This document shows, piece by piece, positions 1-7,311 of a stretch of DNA of 9,306 bases. Made by a program: the position numbers and the translations under genes. Within the stretch, counting starts at the first letter, position 1, and every line of letters starts with the position of its first letter. The notes below the pieces were generated by a model. The model was not told the origin of the DNA and made no database searches. It saw only the letters and a program-made list of their open reading frames with translations. The stretch is from an uncultured Bacteroidales bacterium. Lineage in GTDB: Bacteria; Bacteroidota; Bacteroidia; Bacteroidales; Bacteroidaceae. The stretch covers positions 1-9,306 of the forward strand of contig CAMAMZ010000078.1 of NCBI GenBank assembly GCA_945837185.1, read 5' to 3'.

Positions 1-40
1 GAGAAGATATACTTACTTTGCCCGAGAAGTATATCCTCTC
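1..40. repeat. Inverted repeat / strong hairpin at the left edge
   Basis: Bases 1-14 pair with bases 27-40 at 13 of 14 positions (A5 against C36 is the only mismatch), around a 12-base loop at 15-26. The arms are rich in A and T, of the form GATATACTT/AAGTATATC. No coding region covers it. It sits beyond the 3' end of the minus-strand fumarase gene. It could be a bidirectional terminator, a processed 3' hairpin of the gene to the left, or one copy of a dispersed repeat. The window starts at the first base of the arm, so the true repeat may be longer. Confidence 0.55.
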
Positions 41-84
41 TGAAAAGTTAGTACTACTTCCCGGGCTATGAAGCATCCGCATTA

Positions 85-111
85 CGGGCACCGTTGAACA
101 GCGGTTGCCCG
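85..111 (-). terminator. Stem-loop 3' of fumarase, possible terminator
   Basis: CGGGCACCG at 85-93 pairs with CGGT at 102-105 and GCCCG at 107-111, with T106 bulged and an 8-base loop. This gives nine base pairs, mostly G-C, starting about 10 bases beyond the fumarase stop codon when read on the minus strand. No run of T follows the stem in that direction, so it is not a textbook intrinsic terminator. Transcript-end or 3'-stability function is inferred from position only. Confidence 0.4.
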
Positions 112-121
112 CACGGATAGA

Positions 122-1774
122 TTAATGACAAGACTGGCAGGGAGTCCAGGGCTTGAGCTGCTGGAAGAAGTCGTTGCCCTTGTCGTCGACAAGGATGAAT
201 GCGGGGAAGTCTTCTACGGTTATCTTCCAGATGGCCTCCATACCCAATTCCGGATAAGCCACACATTCAATGCTCTTGATGGAACTCTGCGACAATACGG
301 CAGCTACGCCACCGATGGTGCCCAGATAGAAACCACCATGCTTCTGGCAGGCATCTGTCACCACCTGACTACGGTTACCCTTGGCAATCATCACCAGACT
401 GGCTCCCTGCGACTGGAACTCATCTACATAGGGGTCCATACGGTTGGCCGTGGTGGGGCCCATTGAACCGCAAGGATAGCCTTCGGGTGTCTTTGCCGGT
501 CCTGCATAGAGGATAGGATGGTCTTTGAAATACTGCGGCAAAGGCTCACCGGCATCCAACAGTGCCTTCAGTTTGGCATGGGCAATGTCGCGTGCCACGA
601 TGATGGTACCTTTGAGGTTGACACGTGTGCTGACAGGATATTGCGTGAGGGCGGCACGTACAGCATCGATACCCTTGTCGAGGTCAATCTCTATGCCTTT
701 GGCACCTTCACCCGGACGCTGCAGTTCCTCGGGAATCAGCGAAGTGGGATTCTCGTCCATCTGCTCCAACCAGATACCATCGCTATTGATTTTGGCCTTG
801 ATGTTACGGTCGGCAGAGCAGCTTACACCCATACCAATGGGGCAGCTTGCACCATGGCGTGGCAAGCGTACCACACGGATATCGTGTGCCAGATACTTAC
901 CACCGAACTGGGCACCCAACCCAATCTTATGTGCCTCTTCAAGCAGTTTCTGCTCCAGGTCGATGTCACGGAAGGCACGTCCTGTCTCATCACCCGTAGT
1001 AGGCAGGTTGTCGTAGTATTTAATGCTGGCGAGCTTCACGGTGAGCAGGTTCTTTTCTGCCGATGTTCCACCAATGACAAAGGCGATATGGTAGGGAGGA
1101 CAGGCTGCCGTGCCCAAACTCTTCATCTTTTCTACGAGGAAAGGCAGCAAGGTACCTTCGTTCTGTATGGTAGCCTTTGTCATAGGATAGAAATACGTTT
1201 TATTGGCCGAGCCACCACCCTTAGCCACCATCACGAAACGGTATTCATCGCCTTCCACTGCCTCGATGTCGATTTGTGCCGGCAGGTTGCAACGGGTGTT
1301 CACTTCGTCATACATATTGAGCGGTGCATTCTGCGAATAGCGGAGGTTGTCTTGCGTGAAGGTGTTGAACACACCGAGTGAGAGCGCCTCCTCGTCATCG
1401 AAGTCGGTCCACACCCGCTGACCTTTCTCACCATGAATAATGGCCGTGCCGGTATCCTGGCAGAAGGGCAGTATTCCCTTGCAAGCCGTTTCAGCGTTGC
1501 GCAAGAACTGGAGGGCTACATACTTATCATTCTCCGAAGCCTCGGGGTCGGTAAGAATCTTGGCCACCTGCTCATTGTGTTCCCTGCGCAGTTTAAACTC
1601 TACATCATGGAAAGCCTCTTGTGCCAAGAGCGTCAGTGCTTCCTTGCTCACCTTGAGAATCGTCTTCCCCTCGAACGTTGCCGTTGTTACTCCTTCTTTA
1701 GAGAGGAGACGATAGGTTGTGTCGTCTTTGCCCTTTTGAAACATGGGGGCATACTTGAATGTTACGTTAGCCAT
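122..1774 (-). CDS. fumA/fumB-type: Class I fumarate hydratase (4Fe-4S, oxygen-sensitive)
   Basis: This 550-residue cytoplasmic enzyme interconverts fumarate and L-malate. The length and two-domain order match the single-chain FumA/FumB class, not the FumC class. The N-terminal iron-sulphur domain has candidate cluster cysteines at C105 (in PFCQDTGTA), C225 (in AACPPYHIAF) and C311 (in HGASCPIGM), at about the spacing known for E. coli FumA. The C-terminal domain has GSMGPTTANRMD at 437-448 and KGNRSQ at 465-470, followed by a stretch (about 474-537) that is close to E. coli FumA as I remember it. In anaerobic Bacteroidota this step feeds fumarate reductase and succinate formation. The start at 1774 is the only sensible methionine before the conserved region; no Shine-Dalgarno is visible. 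The protein ends in CQSCH (546-550), an unusual CxxCH tail. The gene lies 123 bases beyond the DUF4954 stop, and I found no clear TAnnTTTG promoter there, so read-through from hflX is possible. Confidence 0.96.
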   Translation of the reverse strand: MANVTFKYAPMFQKGKDDTTYRLLSKEGVTTATFEGKTILKVSKEALTLLAQEAFHDVEFKLRREHNEQVAKILTDPEASENDKYVALQFLRNAETACKGILPFCQDTGTAIIHGEKGQRVWTDFDDEEALSLGVFNTFTQDNLRYSQNAPLNMYDEVNTRCNLPAQIDIEAVEGDEYRFVMVAKGGGSANKTYFYPMTKATIQNEGTLLPFLVEKMKSLGTAACPPYHIAFVIGGTSAEKNLLTVKLASIKYYDNLPTTGDETGRAFRDIDLEQKLLEEAHKIGLGAQFGGKYLAHDIRVVRLPRHGASCPIGMGVSCSADRNIKAKINSDGIWLEQMDENPTSLIPEELQRPGEGAKGIEIDLDKGIDAVRAALTQYPVSTRVNLKGTIIVARDIAHAKLKALLDAGEPLPQYFKDHPILYAGPAKTPEGYPCGSMGPTTANRMDPYVDEFQSQGASLVMIAKGNRSQVVTDACQKHGGFYLGTIGGVAAVLSQSSIKSIECVAYPELGMEAIWKITVEDFPAFILVDDKGNDFFQQLKPWTPCQSCH

Positions 1775-1835
1775 AGAAATTTTATTTTTTGGTTGGATTG
1801 TCGTTATTTATTGCTATCATAAGGCGAACTGCATC

Positions 1836-1891
1836 CACCGTCCTGTAGCTATATATATAATAGGTGTCGTATGCCACCTTACAGGACAGTG
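1836..1891. repeat. Large imperfect hairpin between the DUF4954 gene and fumarase
   Basis: GTCCTGTA at 1840-1847 pairs perfectly with TACAGGAC at 1880-1887. After one C/A mismatch (1839/1888) the stem extends for three more pairs (1836-1838 with 1889-1891). Inside the loop, AGGTG (1862-1866) and CACCT (1875-1879) form a second short stem beside an alternating T/A tract (about 1850-1858). It begins seven bases after the stop codon of the upstream minus-strand gene and ends about 60 bases before the fumarase start. It could be a terminator, an mRNA-stabilising element or a leader control element for fumarase. No T-run follows the stem, so a classical intrinsic terminator is not clearly supported. 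Confidence 0.45.
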
Positions 1892-1897
1892 TTGCGG

Positions 1898-3757
1898 TTA
1901 CGCATCTTCATAGTCGCTTTCATGTGTCAGCTGCTGCAGGAAGTTCTCAAGCACCTGAGGCTCCACATCGCCCATGGCAAACTCCTTCTCAGCATCTTTT
2001 CTAATCTCAGCTATCCAGGCCCTGCGTGCCTGCACATAATCGGTATGAATGCGTGTCACATCGTCGGGAGTAATCGTTTCGAGATGGTAATAATCACAAA
2101 TCATACGATAGGTCCAAGCCCATTGGTAGTCGCGGTAGTGGGCATGAATCTCGTTGAAGACAGCCAGCACATCGGTTACGCTGTCGATACATCCCTGCTT
2201 GATTTCCTCCAGCAAGCGCTCCTCTTCGGAACACGGCAGGAGCAAGCCCGACAAGTCGGCCCATTGTCCTTCGCCCGTAGTTGACAGCGGACTGTCTACT
2301 GCCCCATACCGTTTCTGTACCCTTTTGAGCACTGCCCCCATATAAATGCGCAGGGCTATATCGTAGTATTTGATACCTTTACGCAATGAAGAGGCATTGA
2401 TGACATATTCGTGATAGTTGTAGGTAGACACATTATCGCCAGAGGCTTCGCGCAGGCGTTCGAGAATGCGCTTGCCCTGCAAGATTTCTCCCACTGAGAA
2501 AGGTGAGAGCCAATCGAAGTTCACGATACTCTTCTGTCCTTCCACCGGTCGCATGTCGCGCTTAGGCCATTTACGGATGTCGCGATACAATCCTACGGTG
2601 GTGATGTTGCGTCCCGGTGAGAGATACATCACATCGCCATAGGCAATGAGATAGGAGAAAGGCAGGCAGCGTGTGTCGGGATGATACATAAGTTTGCCGA
2701 AACACACTGAGAAGGTACCGATATGCGCCGGCATGAGCACATAGGCGCCACTGGCCGTTTTCGTGCCACGTTCCAACACACCATAGTGCATGGGGCCCAT
2801 CTTATAGGCATGGTTAGAGAAGTTGGTTGCCGACCCAGCGTTATAGAAAGAGAACTGTCCGCCAATGAGCAGCGAACTCTTATGATGCGAAGCCGAGAAA
2901 GGTCCGCAGAAGGCAGCGCAAGCCTCGCCATTGCTCATGAAACAATTGGCAAAGAACACACTCTGTGAAGCAGCAAAGCCATTGGTTATCTGGCAGGCCT
3001 CGCCCACATAGCAGTCTTGCATCTTCACGGAATTGACGATTGACGAGCCATCGGCAATGATGGAGTTCTCGCAGATAACCCCTGTACCGATATACACATT
3101 GGCCCTCGATGAACTGAGAATCGTGCAATCGCTCAAACGCGATGCACCATTGATTTCTCCTTCATCCAGAACCACCGTATTGGTAACTTCCCTGGTGTTC
3201 ACAATCTTCACACCATTGCCCAAAGTTCCTCTGTCCACCCGCGTGCATCTTATCTCCTCCTGAATCATTCTGCGCATGGCATCGCGGAAAGCCACATCTG
3301 AGGCATGTTTCACCATGAAGGCAGCCAACTGACTGTTCAATCCTCTGAACAAGATGACATTGCCCTCTCCCACCTCATTGAGTACGGAAATGCTATTCCC
3401 CTCGCCATAGGTAGCTCCCTCGGTGGTTTCTATGGTGCTGACATTGGAGATATAGCAATCATTGCCGATGGTATAGTTATTGATAAAGTTGCCTATATTT
3501 TCGATAAGGCAGTTGTCGCCAATCCGCACATTGCGGAGCGTGGCATTGTTGATGCCGGAATGTTTGGTAAAGCCCTTGCTCACCTCTACCTGTTTCTCGA
3601 AGGCACCCAGCTCCACCTGTCCGTAGAGCATCACTCTGTGCATGAAGCGCGGACTAAAGCCCTCACTCACTTGCACCTGATTCCAATTCTCTGCCCAACA
3701 ATTGTTGTCTTCAAGCACGCAGATTTCCTCTGCCGTTAACGGTCGATACGTATTCAT
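1898..3757 (-). CDS. DUF4954 family protein, left-handed beta-helix
   Basis: This 619-residue protein is of unknown function. I recognise it from overall sequence character as the DUF4954 family common in Bacteroidales. Residues about 68-135 and 173-300 contain irregular hexapeptide-like repeats (such as RIGDNCLIEN, TIGNDCYISN, YIGTGVICEN and SIIADGSSIV) typical of left-handed beta-helix folds in acyltransferases and sugar nucleotidyltransferases. Residues about 282-350 hold a conserved-looking core with GPFSASHHKSSLLIGG (285-300) and MGPMHYG (320-326), rich in His, Ser and Gly. Residues about 420-619 are predicted helical and charged. There is no signal peptide or membrane segment, so it is probably cytoplasmic. 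The start ATG overlaps the hflX stop codon (ATGA), which implies translational coupling and a shared transcript. An enzymatic role on a nucleotide sugar or acyl substrate is possible from the fold alone, but no nucleotidyltransferase domain is present, so I assign none. Confidence 0.85.
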   Translation of the reverse strand: MNTYRPLTAEEICVLEDNNCWAENWNQVQVSEGFSPRFMHRVMLYGQVELGAFEKQVEVSKGFTKHSGINNATLRNVRIGDNCLIENIGNFINNYTIGNDCYISNVSTIETTEGATYGEGNSISVLNEVGEGNVILFRGLNSQLAAFMVKHASDVAFRDAMRRMIQEEIRCTRVDRGTLGNGVKIVNTREVTNTVVLDEGEINGASRLSDCTILSSSRANVYIGTGVICENSIIADGSSIVNSVKMQDCYVGEACQITNGFAASQSVFFANCFMSNGEACAAFCGPFSASHHKSSLLIGGQFSFYNAGSATNFSNHAYKMGPMHYGVLERGTKTASGAYVLMPAHIGTFSVCFGKLMYHPDTRCLPFSYLIAYGDVMYLSPGRNITTVGLYRDIRKWPKRDMRPVEGQKSIVNFDWLSPFSVGEILQGKRILERLREASGDNVSTYNYHEYVINASSLRKGIKYYDIALRIYMGAVLKRVQKRYGAVDSPLSTTGEGQWADLSGLLLPCSEEERLLEEIKQGCIDSVTDVLAVFNEIHAHYRDYQWAWTYRMICDYYHLETITPDDVTRIHTDYVQARRAWIAEIRKDAEKEFAMGDVEPQVLENFLQQLTHESDYEDA

Positions 3758-5004
3758 GGTTCGTCTGTAGGATATAAAAAATCGTTATATGGATATTTCT
3801 GAACGTGCAACTCTCGCACCCTGCGATAGAGTTCTTCCCTGAAAGTGTCGATATGAAGTCTTTCGCGGGCTGAGATAAAAAGGCACTGGTCGCTCAAGCG
3901 TGCCATCCAGGTTTGTTTCAATTCCTCGAGCGAGATATTCTCGCGGGTGGGCGGTGTGAGGTCGTCGGGCTCCTTCTCCACCCAACGATAGTTATCTATT
4001 TTGTTGAACACCATCATGAGCGGCTTCTCGGCACAACCCAATTCCTTGAGTGTCTGGCTCACCACCTCTATCTGCTCTTCAAAGTCAGGATGGGAGATGT
4101 CGACCACATGCAGGAGCAAATCAGCCTCACGCACCTCATCGAGGGTTGACTTGAAGGAATCGACCAGATCGGTAGGCAGTTTGCGGATGAAGCCCACCGT
4201 ATCGGCCAAGAGGAAGGGGAGATTGTCGACCACCACCTTGCGCACCGTAGTGTCGAGGGTGGCAAAGAGTTTGTTTTCAGCAAACACCTCGCTCTTGGCC
4301 ATGAGGTTCATCAAGGTCGACTTGCCCACATTGGTATAGCCCACCAACGCCACACGCACCATGCGACCACGGTTCTTGCGCTGCGTGGTTTTCTGTTTGT
4401 CAATTTCCACAAGGCGTTCTTTCAATAGGGTGATACGCTGGAGGATGATACGGCGGTCGAGCTCCAACTGTGTTTCACCCGGACCACGCAATCCCACACT
4501 ACCTTTGCCGCCACCGGAACCAGAACCACCACCTTGTCGTTCCAAGTGTGTCCACAAACGTTGCAGGCGGGGCAGCATATAGCGGTACTGCGCCAGTTCC
4601 ACCTGCGTCTTGGCATTGGCCGTCTGGGCCCGCATGGCAAAGATGTCGAGGATGAGACTTGTACGGTCCAGAATCTTCACCTTCAACTCCTGCTCGATAT
4701 TGCGGAGTTGCTTTGCGGTGAGTTCATCATCGAAGATGACCATACCTATTTCCCTGTCGTTGTCGGCTTCCGCCTCTATATATTGCTTGATTTCCTCGAG
4801 CTTTCCCTTTCCCACATAGGTCACCTGGTTCACCCCTGTAACACGCTGGGTGAAACGCTTCACGGTGACAGCGCCTGCCGTGTCGGCCAGAAACTCGAGT
4901 TCGTCGAGATATTCCTTGGTTTTGTCTTCGTCCTGCTCTTTGGTAATCAGACCTACCAAGATGGCAGTTTCTGCCTTGACCTCCGAGATTACAAATTCTT
5001 TCAT
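3754..5004 (-). CDS. hflX: GTPase HflX, ribosome-associated
   Basis: HflX binds the 50S subunit and in E. coli splits stalled or stressed 70S ribosomes using GTP; it is cytosolic. The 416-residue product has the family order. An N-terminal HflX domain (about 1-150) carries VTYVGKGKLEE and the VIFDDELTAKQLRNIE segment. A glycine-rich hinge follows (about 157-169, GGGSGSGGGKG), then GLRGPGETQLELDRR (171-185) and a helical linker. The G domain has G1 GYTNVGKST (222-230), G3 DTVGF (268-272), G4 NKID (334-337) and G5 SAR (378-380). All motifs needed for GTP binding are intact and the length is usual. The ATG at 5004 is supported by a TAnnTTTG promoter about 30 bases upstream. The stop codon overlaps the next gene's start. 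The very Gly/Ser-rich hinge is a mild oddity. Confidence 0.96.
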   Translation of the reverse strand: MKEFVISEVKAETAILVGLITKEQDEDKTKEYLDELEFLADTAGAVTVKRFTQRVTGVNQVTYVGKGKLEEIKQYIEAEADNDREIGMVIFDDELTAKQLRNIEQELKVKILDRTSLILDIFAMRAQTANAKTQVELAQYRYMLPRLQRLWTHLERQGGGSGSGGGKGSVGLRGPGETQLELDRRIILQRITLLKERLVEIDKQKTTQRKNRGRMVRVALVGYTNVGKSTLMNLMAKSEVFAENKLFATLDTTVRKVVVDNLPFLLADTVGFIRKLPTDLVDSFKSTLDEVREADLLLHVVDISHPDFEEQIEVVSQTLKELGCAEKPLMMVFNKIDNYRWVEKEPDDLTPPTRENISLEELKQTWMARLSDQCLFISARERLHIDTFREELYRRVRELHVQKYPYNDFLYPTDEP

Positions 5005-5033
5005 GTATACTTGCTACTAATTAATCATAGGTG

Positions 5034-5064
5034 CAAATATACGTGTTTTTTCTGACATATCGAA
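5034..5064 (-). promoter_or_regulatory. Bacteroidota-type promoter for hflX
   Basis: Read on the minus strand, TATATTTG (complement of 5034-5041) matches the Bacteroidota -7 consensus TAnnTTTG. TTCG (complement of 5061-5064) lies 19 bases upstream as a three-of-four match to the -33 TTTG element. Transcription would start near 5028, giving a 5' leader of roughly 25 bases before the hflX ATG. This suggests hflX and the DUF4954 gene are transcribed independently of the acyltransferase gene upstream. Confidence 0.6.
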
Positions 5065-5082
5065 TGGGGAGCACAGGAAATA

Positions 5083-6255
5083 TTACACAAATTTGCGGGA
5101 GAGCCATCTGCGCACAGGAGTTTCGATGAAACGCAGGCAACACCAGGCCAGCAGCACACAGCCTACCACCACACCTACTGCCAGTGCGATGTGGGTGACA
5201 GAAGAGCCGATGCCATGACGGATGAGCCATGCGTAATAGAGATACATGATGGGATAATGCACCATGTAAAGCGGATAGGACAAGTTGCCGAGGAACCGAC
5301 TGGCGGCAGCTGAACTGAGGACAGAAGGCGAGGCAGGCGCTTCGGAACATGCCGACCCGGAGGCTCCTAACCACACCAAACAGGGAAAGACGAGCATCAC
5401 ACAGAAGGCTTCATAGATGCTGTTGAGGCATACGGGAGCTTTGCCGGGAATATAAGGCACCAGAAACAGGAGGAGCAAGACCAGTGCACAGGGCCAGAAG
5501 GTATGTCTTACAGCCAAGGGCACAAACTTACGCGACAGCCACAAGCCTAAGGTAAAGGGGAAGAGCATGCGCAACAGACCACCAACGGCATTGGGCGCAT
5601 CAAGGGTCCATCCTACTCCCATAGAGCCATAGCCACTGGCATCCGACAAGGCAAAGGTGAGCCAGCCTGCCCCAAGCAGCAGGGTGAGCGTGCCCAACAT
5701 GCGTGTGCCCAGCTTGCGGATGAAGAGGGCATATAGGATATTGCCGATATATTCGAAGAAAAGCGACCAAGCCGGACCGTTCAAGGGAAACATCTCGCCA
5801 TTGCCACGCACTTCACGCGGGCATCCCGGCACAGCAGGCAGGAGACACATGGCAAAGAACAGGGCCACGAGCGTCCAAGAGAGAGGCACCTTTGTGCCAT
5901 CCCAATGGCATGCTCCCTGCAGCAAGAATGTGGTAACACCCAAGAGTGCGCCCACCACCACCATAGGATGCAGGCGGATAAGGCGCCGTTTGAAAAATCC
6001 CGACAGGGTAAGTCCTTGTTTCCATCGGTCGTCATAGGCATAGCCTATCACAAACCCGGAAAGTATGAAGAAAAAGTCTACCGCCAGATAGCCATGATTG
6101 AGACAGGTGATGACGGGCAGGTTGCCCGCAAAGGCATAGCCCTCGAAGATGTGATAAATTACTACAAGCAGGGCTGCCACACCACGCAGCCCATCGAGCT
6201 GTTCATAGTGCGGTTTGGCATGTACATGCGTCACTGTACGGTTAGCTAAAGTCAT
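5083..6255 (-). CDS. Acyltransferase family 3 (OafA/YrhL-like) membrane protein
   Basis: This polytopic inner-membrane protein probably transfers an acyl group, such as acetyl, to an extracytoplasmic glycan; the acceptor cannot be read from sequence. With the start at 6255 it is 390 residues. Family motifs appear in order: LDGLRG (20-25), the conserved histidine H35 in VVIYH, VDFFFILSGFVI (59-70), the basic FFKRRLIRLHP (87-97), NLSYPLYMVHYPI (324-336) and RFIETPVRRWL (375-385). About ten hydrophobic segments are visible. No SGNH hydrolase domain is attached. An in-frame ATG at 6333 would add 26 residues, but I prefer 6255 because the family usually starts shortly before LDGLRG and the added residues resemble no known extension. 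The promoter upstream is compatible with either start. A Ser/Ala/Cys-rich loop (about 298-320) is low in complexity. A 78-base gap separates it from hflX. Confidence 0.88.
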   Translation of the reverse strand: MTLANRTVTHVHAKPHYEQLDGLRGVAALLVVIYHIFEGYAFAGNLPVITCLNHGYLAVDFFFILSGFVIGYAYDDRWKQGLTLSGFFKRRLIRLHPMVVVGALLGVTTFLLQGACHWDGTKVPLSWTLVALFFAMCLLPAVPGCPREVRGNGEMFPLNGPAWSLFFEYIGNILYALFIRKLGTRMLGTLTLLLGAGWLTFALSDASGYGSMGVGWTLDAPNAVGGLLRMLFPFTLGLWLSRKFVPLAVRHTFWPCALVLLLLFLVPYIPGKAPVCLNSIYEAFCVMLVFPCLVWLGASGSACSEAPASPSVLSSAAASRFLGNLSYPLYMVHYPIMYLYYAWLIRHGIGSSVTHIALAVGVVVGCVLLAWCCLRFIETPVRRWLSRKFV

Positions 6256-6361
6256 TACAGAATGGTTTGAAAATAAAAAAAAGTGAAACAAAAGGTGATA
6301 GATGGTGCCCGTCTCTCCCAGTGGGGCAAACATGCTACCCCCTCAGAAGGACAGGGCTTTG

Positions 6362-6392
6362 CAAAGTTACGAAATTTCAGTTAGAAGACAGA
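6362..6392 (-). promoter_or_regulatory. Bacteroidota-type promoter for the acyltransferase gene
   Basis: On the minus strand TAACTTTG (complement of 6362-6369) is an exact match to TAnnTTTG. TCTG (complement of 6389-6392) sits 19 bases upstream as a three-of-four match to the -33 TTTG element. The predicted start of transcription is near 6356. That leaves about 100 bases of leader if translation begins at 6255, or about 23 bases if it begins at the alternative ATG at 6333. Confidence 0.6.
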
Positions 6393-6439
6393 CAAAAAGC
6401 ACAGATTATTTGTTTTTTCACAAAAAAAAGGCTTTTTCA

Positions 6440-6471
6440 TTTCTCGATATGAAAGGTATTTCGTAATTTTG
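6440..6471 (+). promoter_or_regulatory. Bacteroidota-type promoter for the nagB operon
   Basis: TAATTTTG (6464-6471) is an exact match to the -7 consensus TAnnTTTG. TTTC (6440-6443) lies 20 bases upstream as a three-of-four -33 element. Transcription would begin near 6477, giving a leader of about 30 bases before the nagB ATG. It faces away from the acyltransferase promoter; the two -7 elements are about 95 bases apart. Confidence 0.65.
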
Positions 6472-6478
6472 TGAATCG

Positions 6479-6500
6479 AAACACTTAACTTAAACACTTA
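6479..6500 (+). repeat. Short direct repeat in the nagB leader
   Basis: AAACACTTA occurs at 6479-6487 and again at 6492-6500, a perfect 9-base direct repeat with a 13-base period, almost entirely within the predicted 5' untranslated leader. It could be an operator half-site pair, or chance in an A/T-rich, unstructured leader typical of Bacteroidota initiation regions. Confidence 0.3.
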
Positions 6501-6507
6501 TAAAAAA

Positions 6508-7299
6508 ATGAGATTAATTATCGAGTCTGATTACAATCAGCTGTCACAATGGGCAGCAGATTATGTTGTAGCACGCATCAACGCGGCACAACCTACCGCT
6601 GAGAAACCTTTTGTGCTGGGCCTTCCCACAGGTTCTTCACCCGAAGGAATGTATCGCTGCTTGGTAGCTGCTTACAAAGCCGGCAAGGTTAGTTTCAAAC
6701 ATGTGCTCACCTTCAATATGGACGAGTATGTAGGACTTCCCGAGAGCCATCCCGAAAGCTATCACTCCTTTATGCGCCGCAACCTTTTCGACCACATTGA
6801 TTGCCCGGCCGAGAACATCCATATTCTCAATGGCAACGCACCCGACCTGGCTGCTGAATGTGCCAACTATGAGCGTATGATTGAAGAAGCCGGTGGTGTG
6901 GACCTTTTCTTGGGCGGTATCGGTCCTGACGGACACATCGCTTTCAATGAGCCCTTCTCTTCACTTACTTCACGCACTCGCGTCAAGACGCTGACTACCG
7001 ACACCATCATCGCCAACAGCCGTTTCTTCGACAACGATGTGAACAAGGTGCCCAAGCATGCACTCACCGTAGGTGTAGGTACCGTGATGGCTGCCCGTGA
7101 GGTGTTGATTCTCGTGAATGGTCACCACAAGGCAAGAGCCCTGCAGGCTGCTGTGGAAGGTCCTGTTACACAGGCATGGACCATCAGCGCATTGCAGCAG
7201 CATCCTCATGCTATCATCGTAGCCGACGAGGCTGCCACTGAGGAGTTGAAGGTGGGTACTTACAAGTATTTCAAAGATATTGAGAAAGATAACCTCTAA
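6508..7299 (+). CDS. nagB: Glucosamine-6-phosphate deaminase NagB
   Basis: NagB converts glucosamine-6-phosphate to fructose-6-phosphate plus ammonia, the last step that sends GlcNAc and glucosamine into glycolysis; it is cytosolic. The 263-residue chain aligns with E. coli NagB (266) almost without gaps, so family numbering applies directly. The phosphate loop is TGSS (41-44) and K208 is present. The catalytic set is complete: D72 in FNMDEY, and D141, H143 and E148 in GIGPDGHIAFNEP. R172 is present. Residues of the known GlcNAc-6-P allosteric site (S151, S152, R158, K160, Y254) are also present, so allosteric activation is plausible. The ATG follows an A-rich leader without a Shine-Dalgarno. 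The next gene begins 12 bases after the stop, indicating an operon. Confidence 0.96.
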   Translation: MRLIIESDYNQLSQWAADYVVARINAAQPTAEKPFVLGLPTGSSPEGMYRCLVAAYKAGKVSFKHVLTFNMDEYVGLPESHPESYHSFMRRNLFDHIDCPAENIHILNGNAPDLAAECANYERMIEEAGGVDLFLGGIGPDGHIAFNEPFSSLTSRTRVKTLTTDTIIANSRFFDNDVNKVPKHALTVGVGTVMAAREVLILVNGHHKARALQAAVEGPVTQAWTISALQQHPHAIIVADEAATEELKVGTYKYFKDIEKDNL

Positions 7300-7311
7300 A
7301 CAATCAGCATC

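Noticed and set aside
122..139. Fumarase as a c-type cytochrome because of its CxxCH tail
   Set aside because: There is no signal peptide, and the rest of the protein is a canonical cytoplasmic class I fumarase, so haem attachment is not credible.
518..1381. Long plus-strand open frame (287 codons) opposite fumarase
   Set aside because: It lies entirely antisense to a strongly conserved fumarase gene, its translation shows no recognisable domain, and such frames are common opposite G/C-rich codons.
1775..1897. Dedicated fumarase promoter
   Set aside because: No TAnnTTTG match exists on the minus strand in this gap; the alternating T/A tract (about 1850-1858) and the TATGATAG-like sequence near 1813-1820 are too weak to call.
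4534..5055. Plus-strand open frame (173 codons) opposite the 5' half of hflX
   Set aside because: It is a shadow of hflX codons, and its end runs through the hflX promoter region.
6411..6438. Possible terminator from the A-run and T-run around 6421-6437
   Set aside because: The A-run and T-run flank only a three-base GGC and form no stable G/C stem, and no gene ends nearby to need a terminator.
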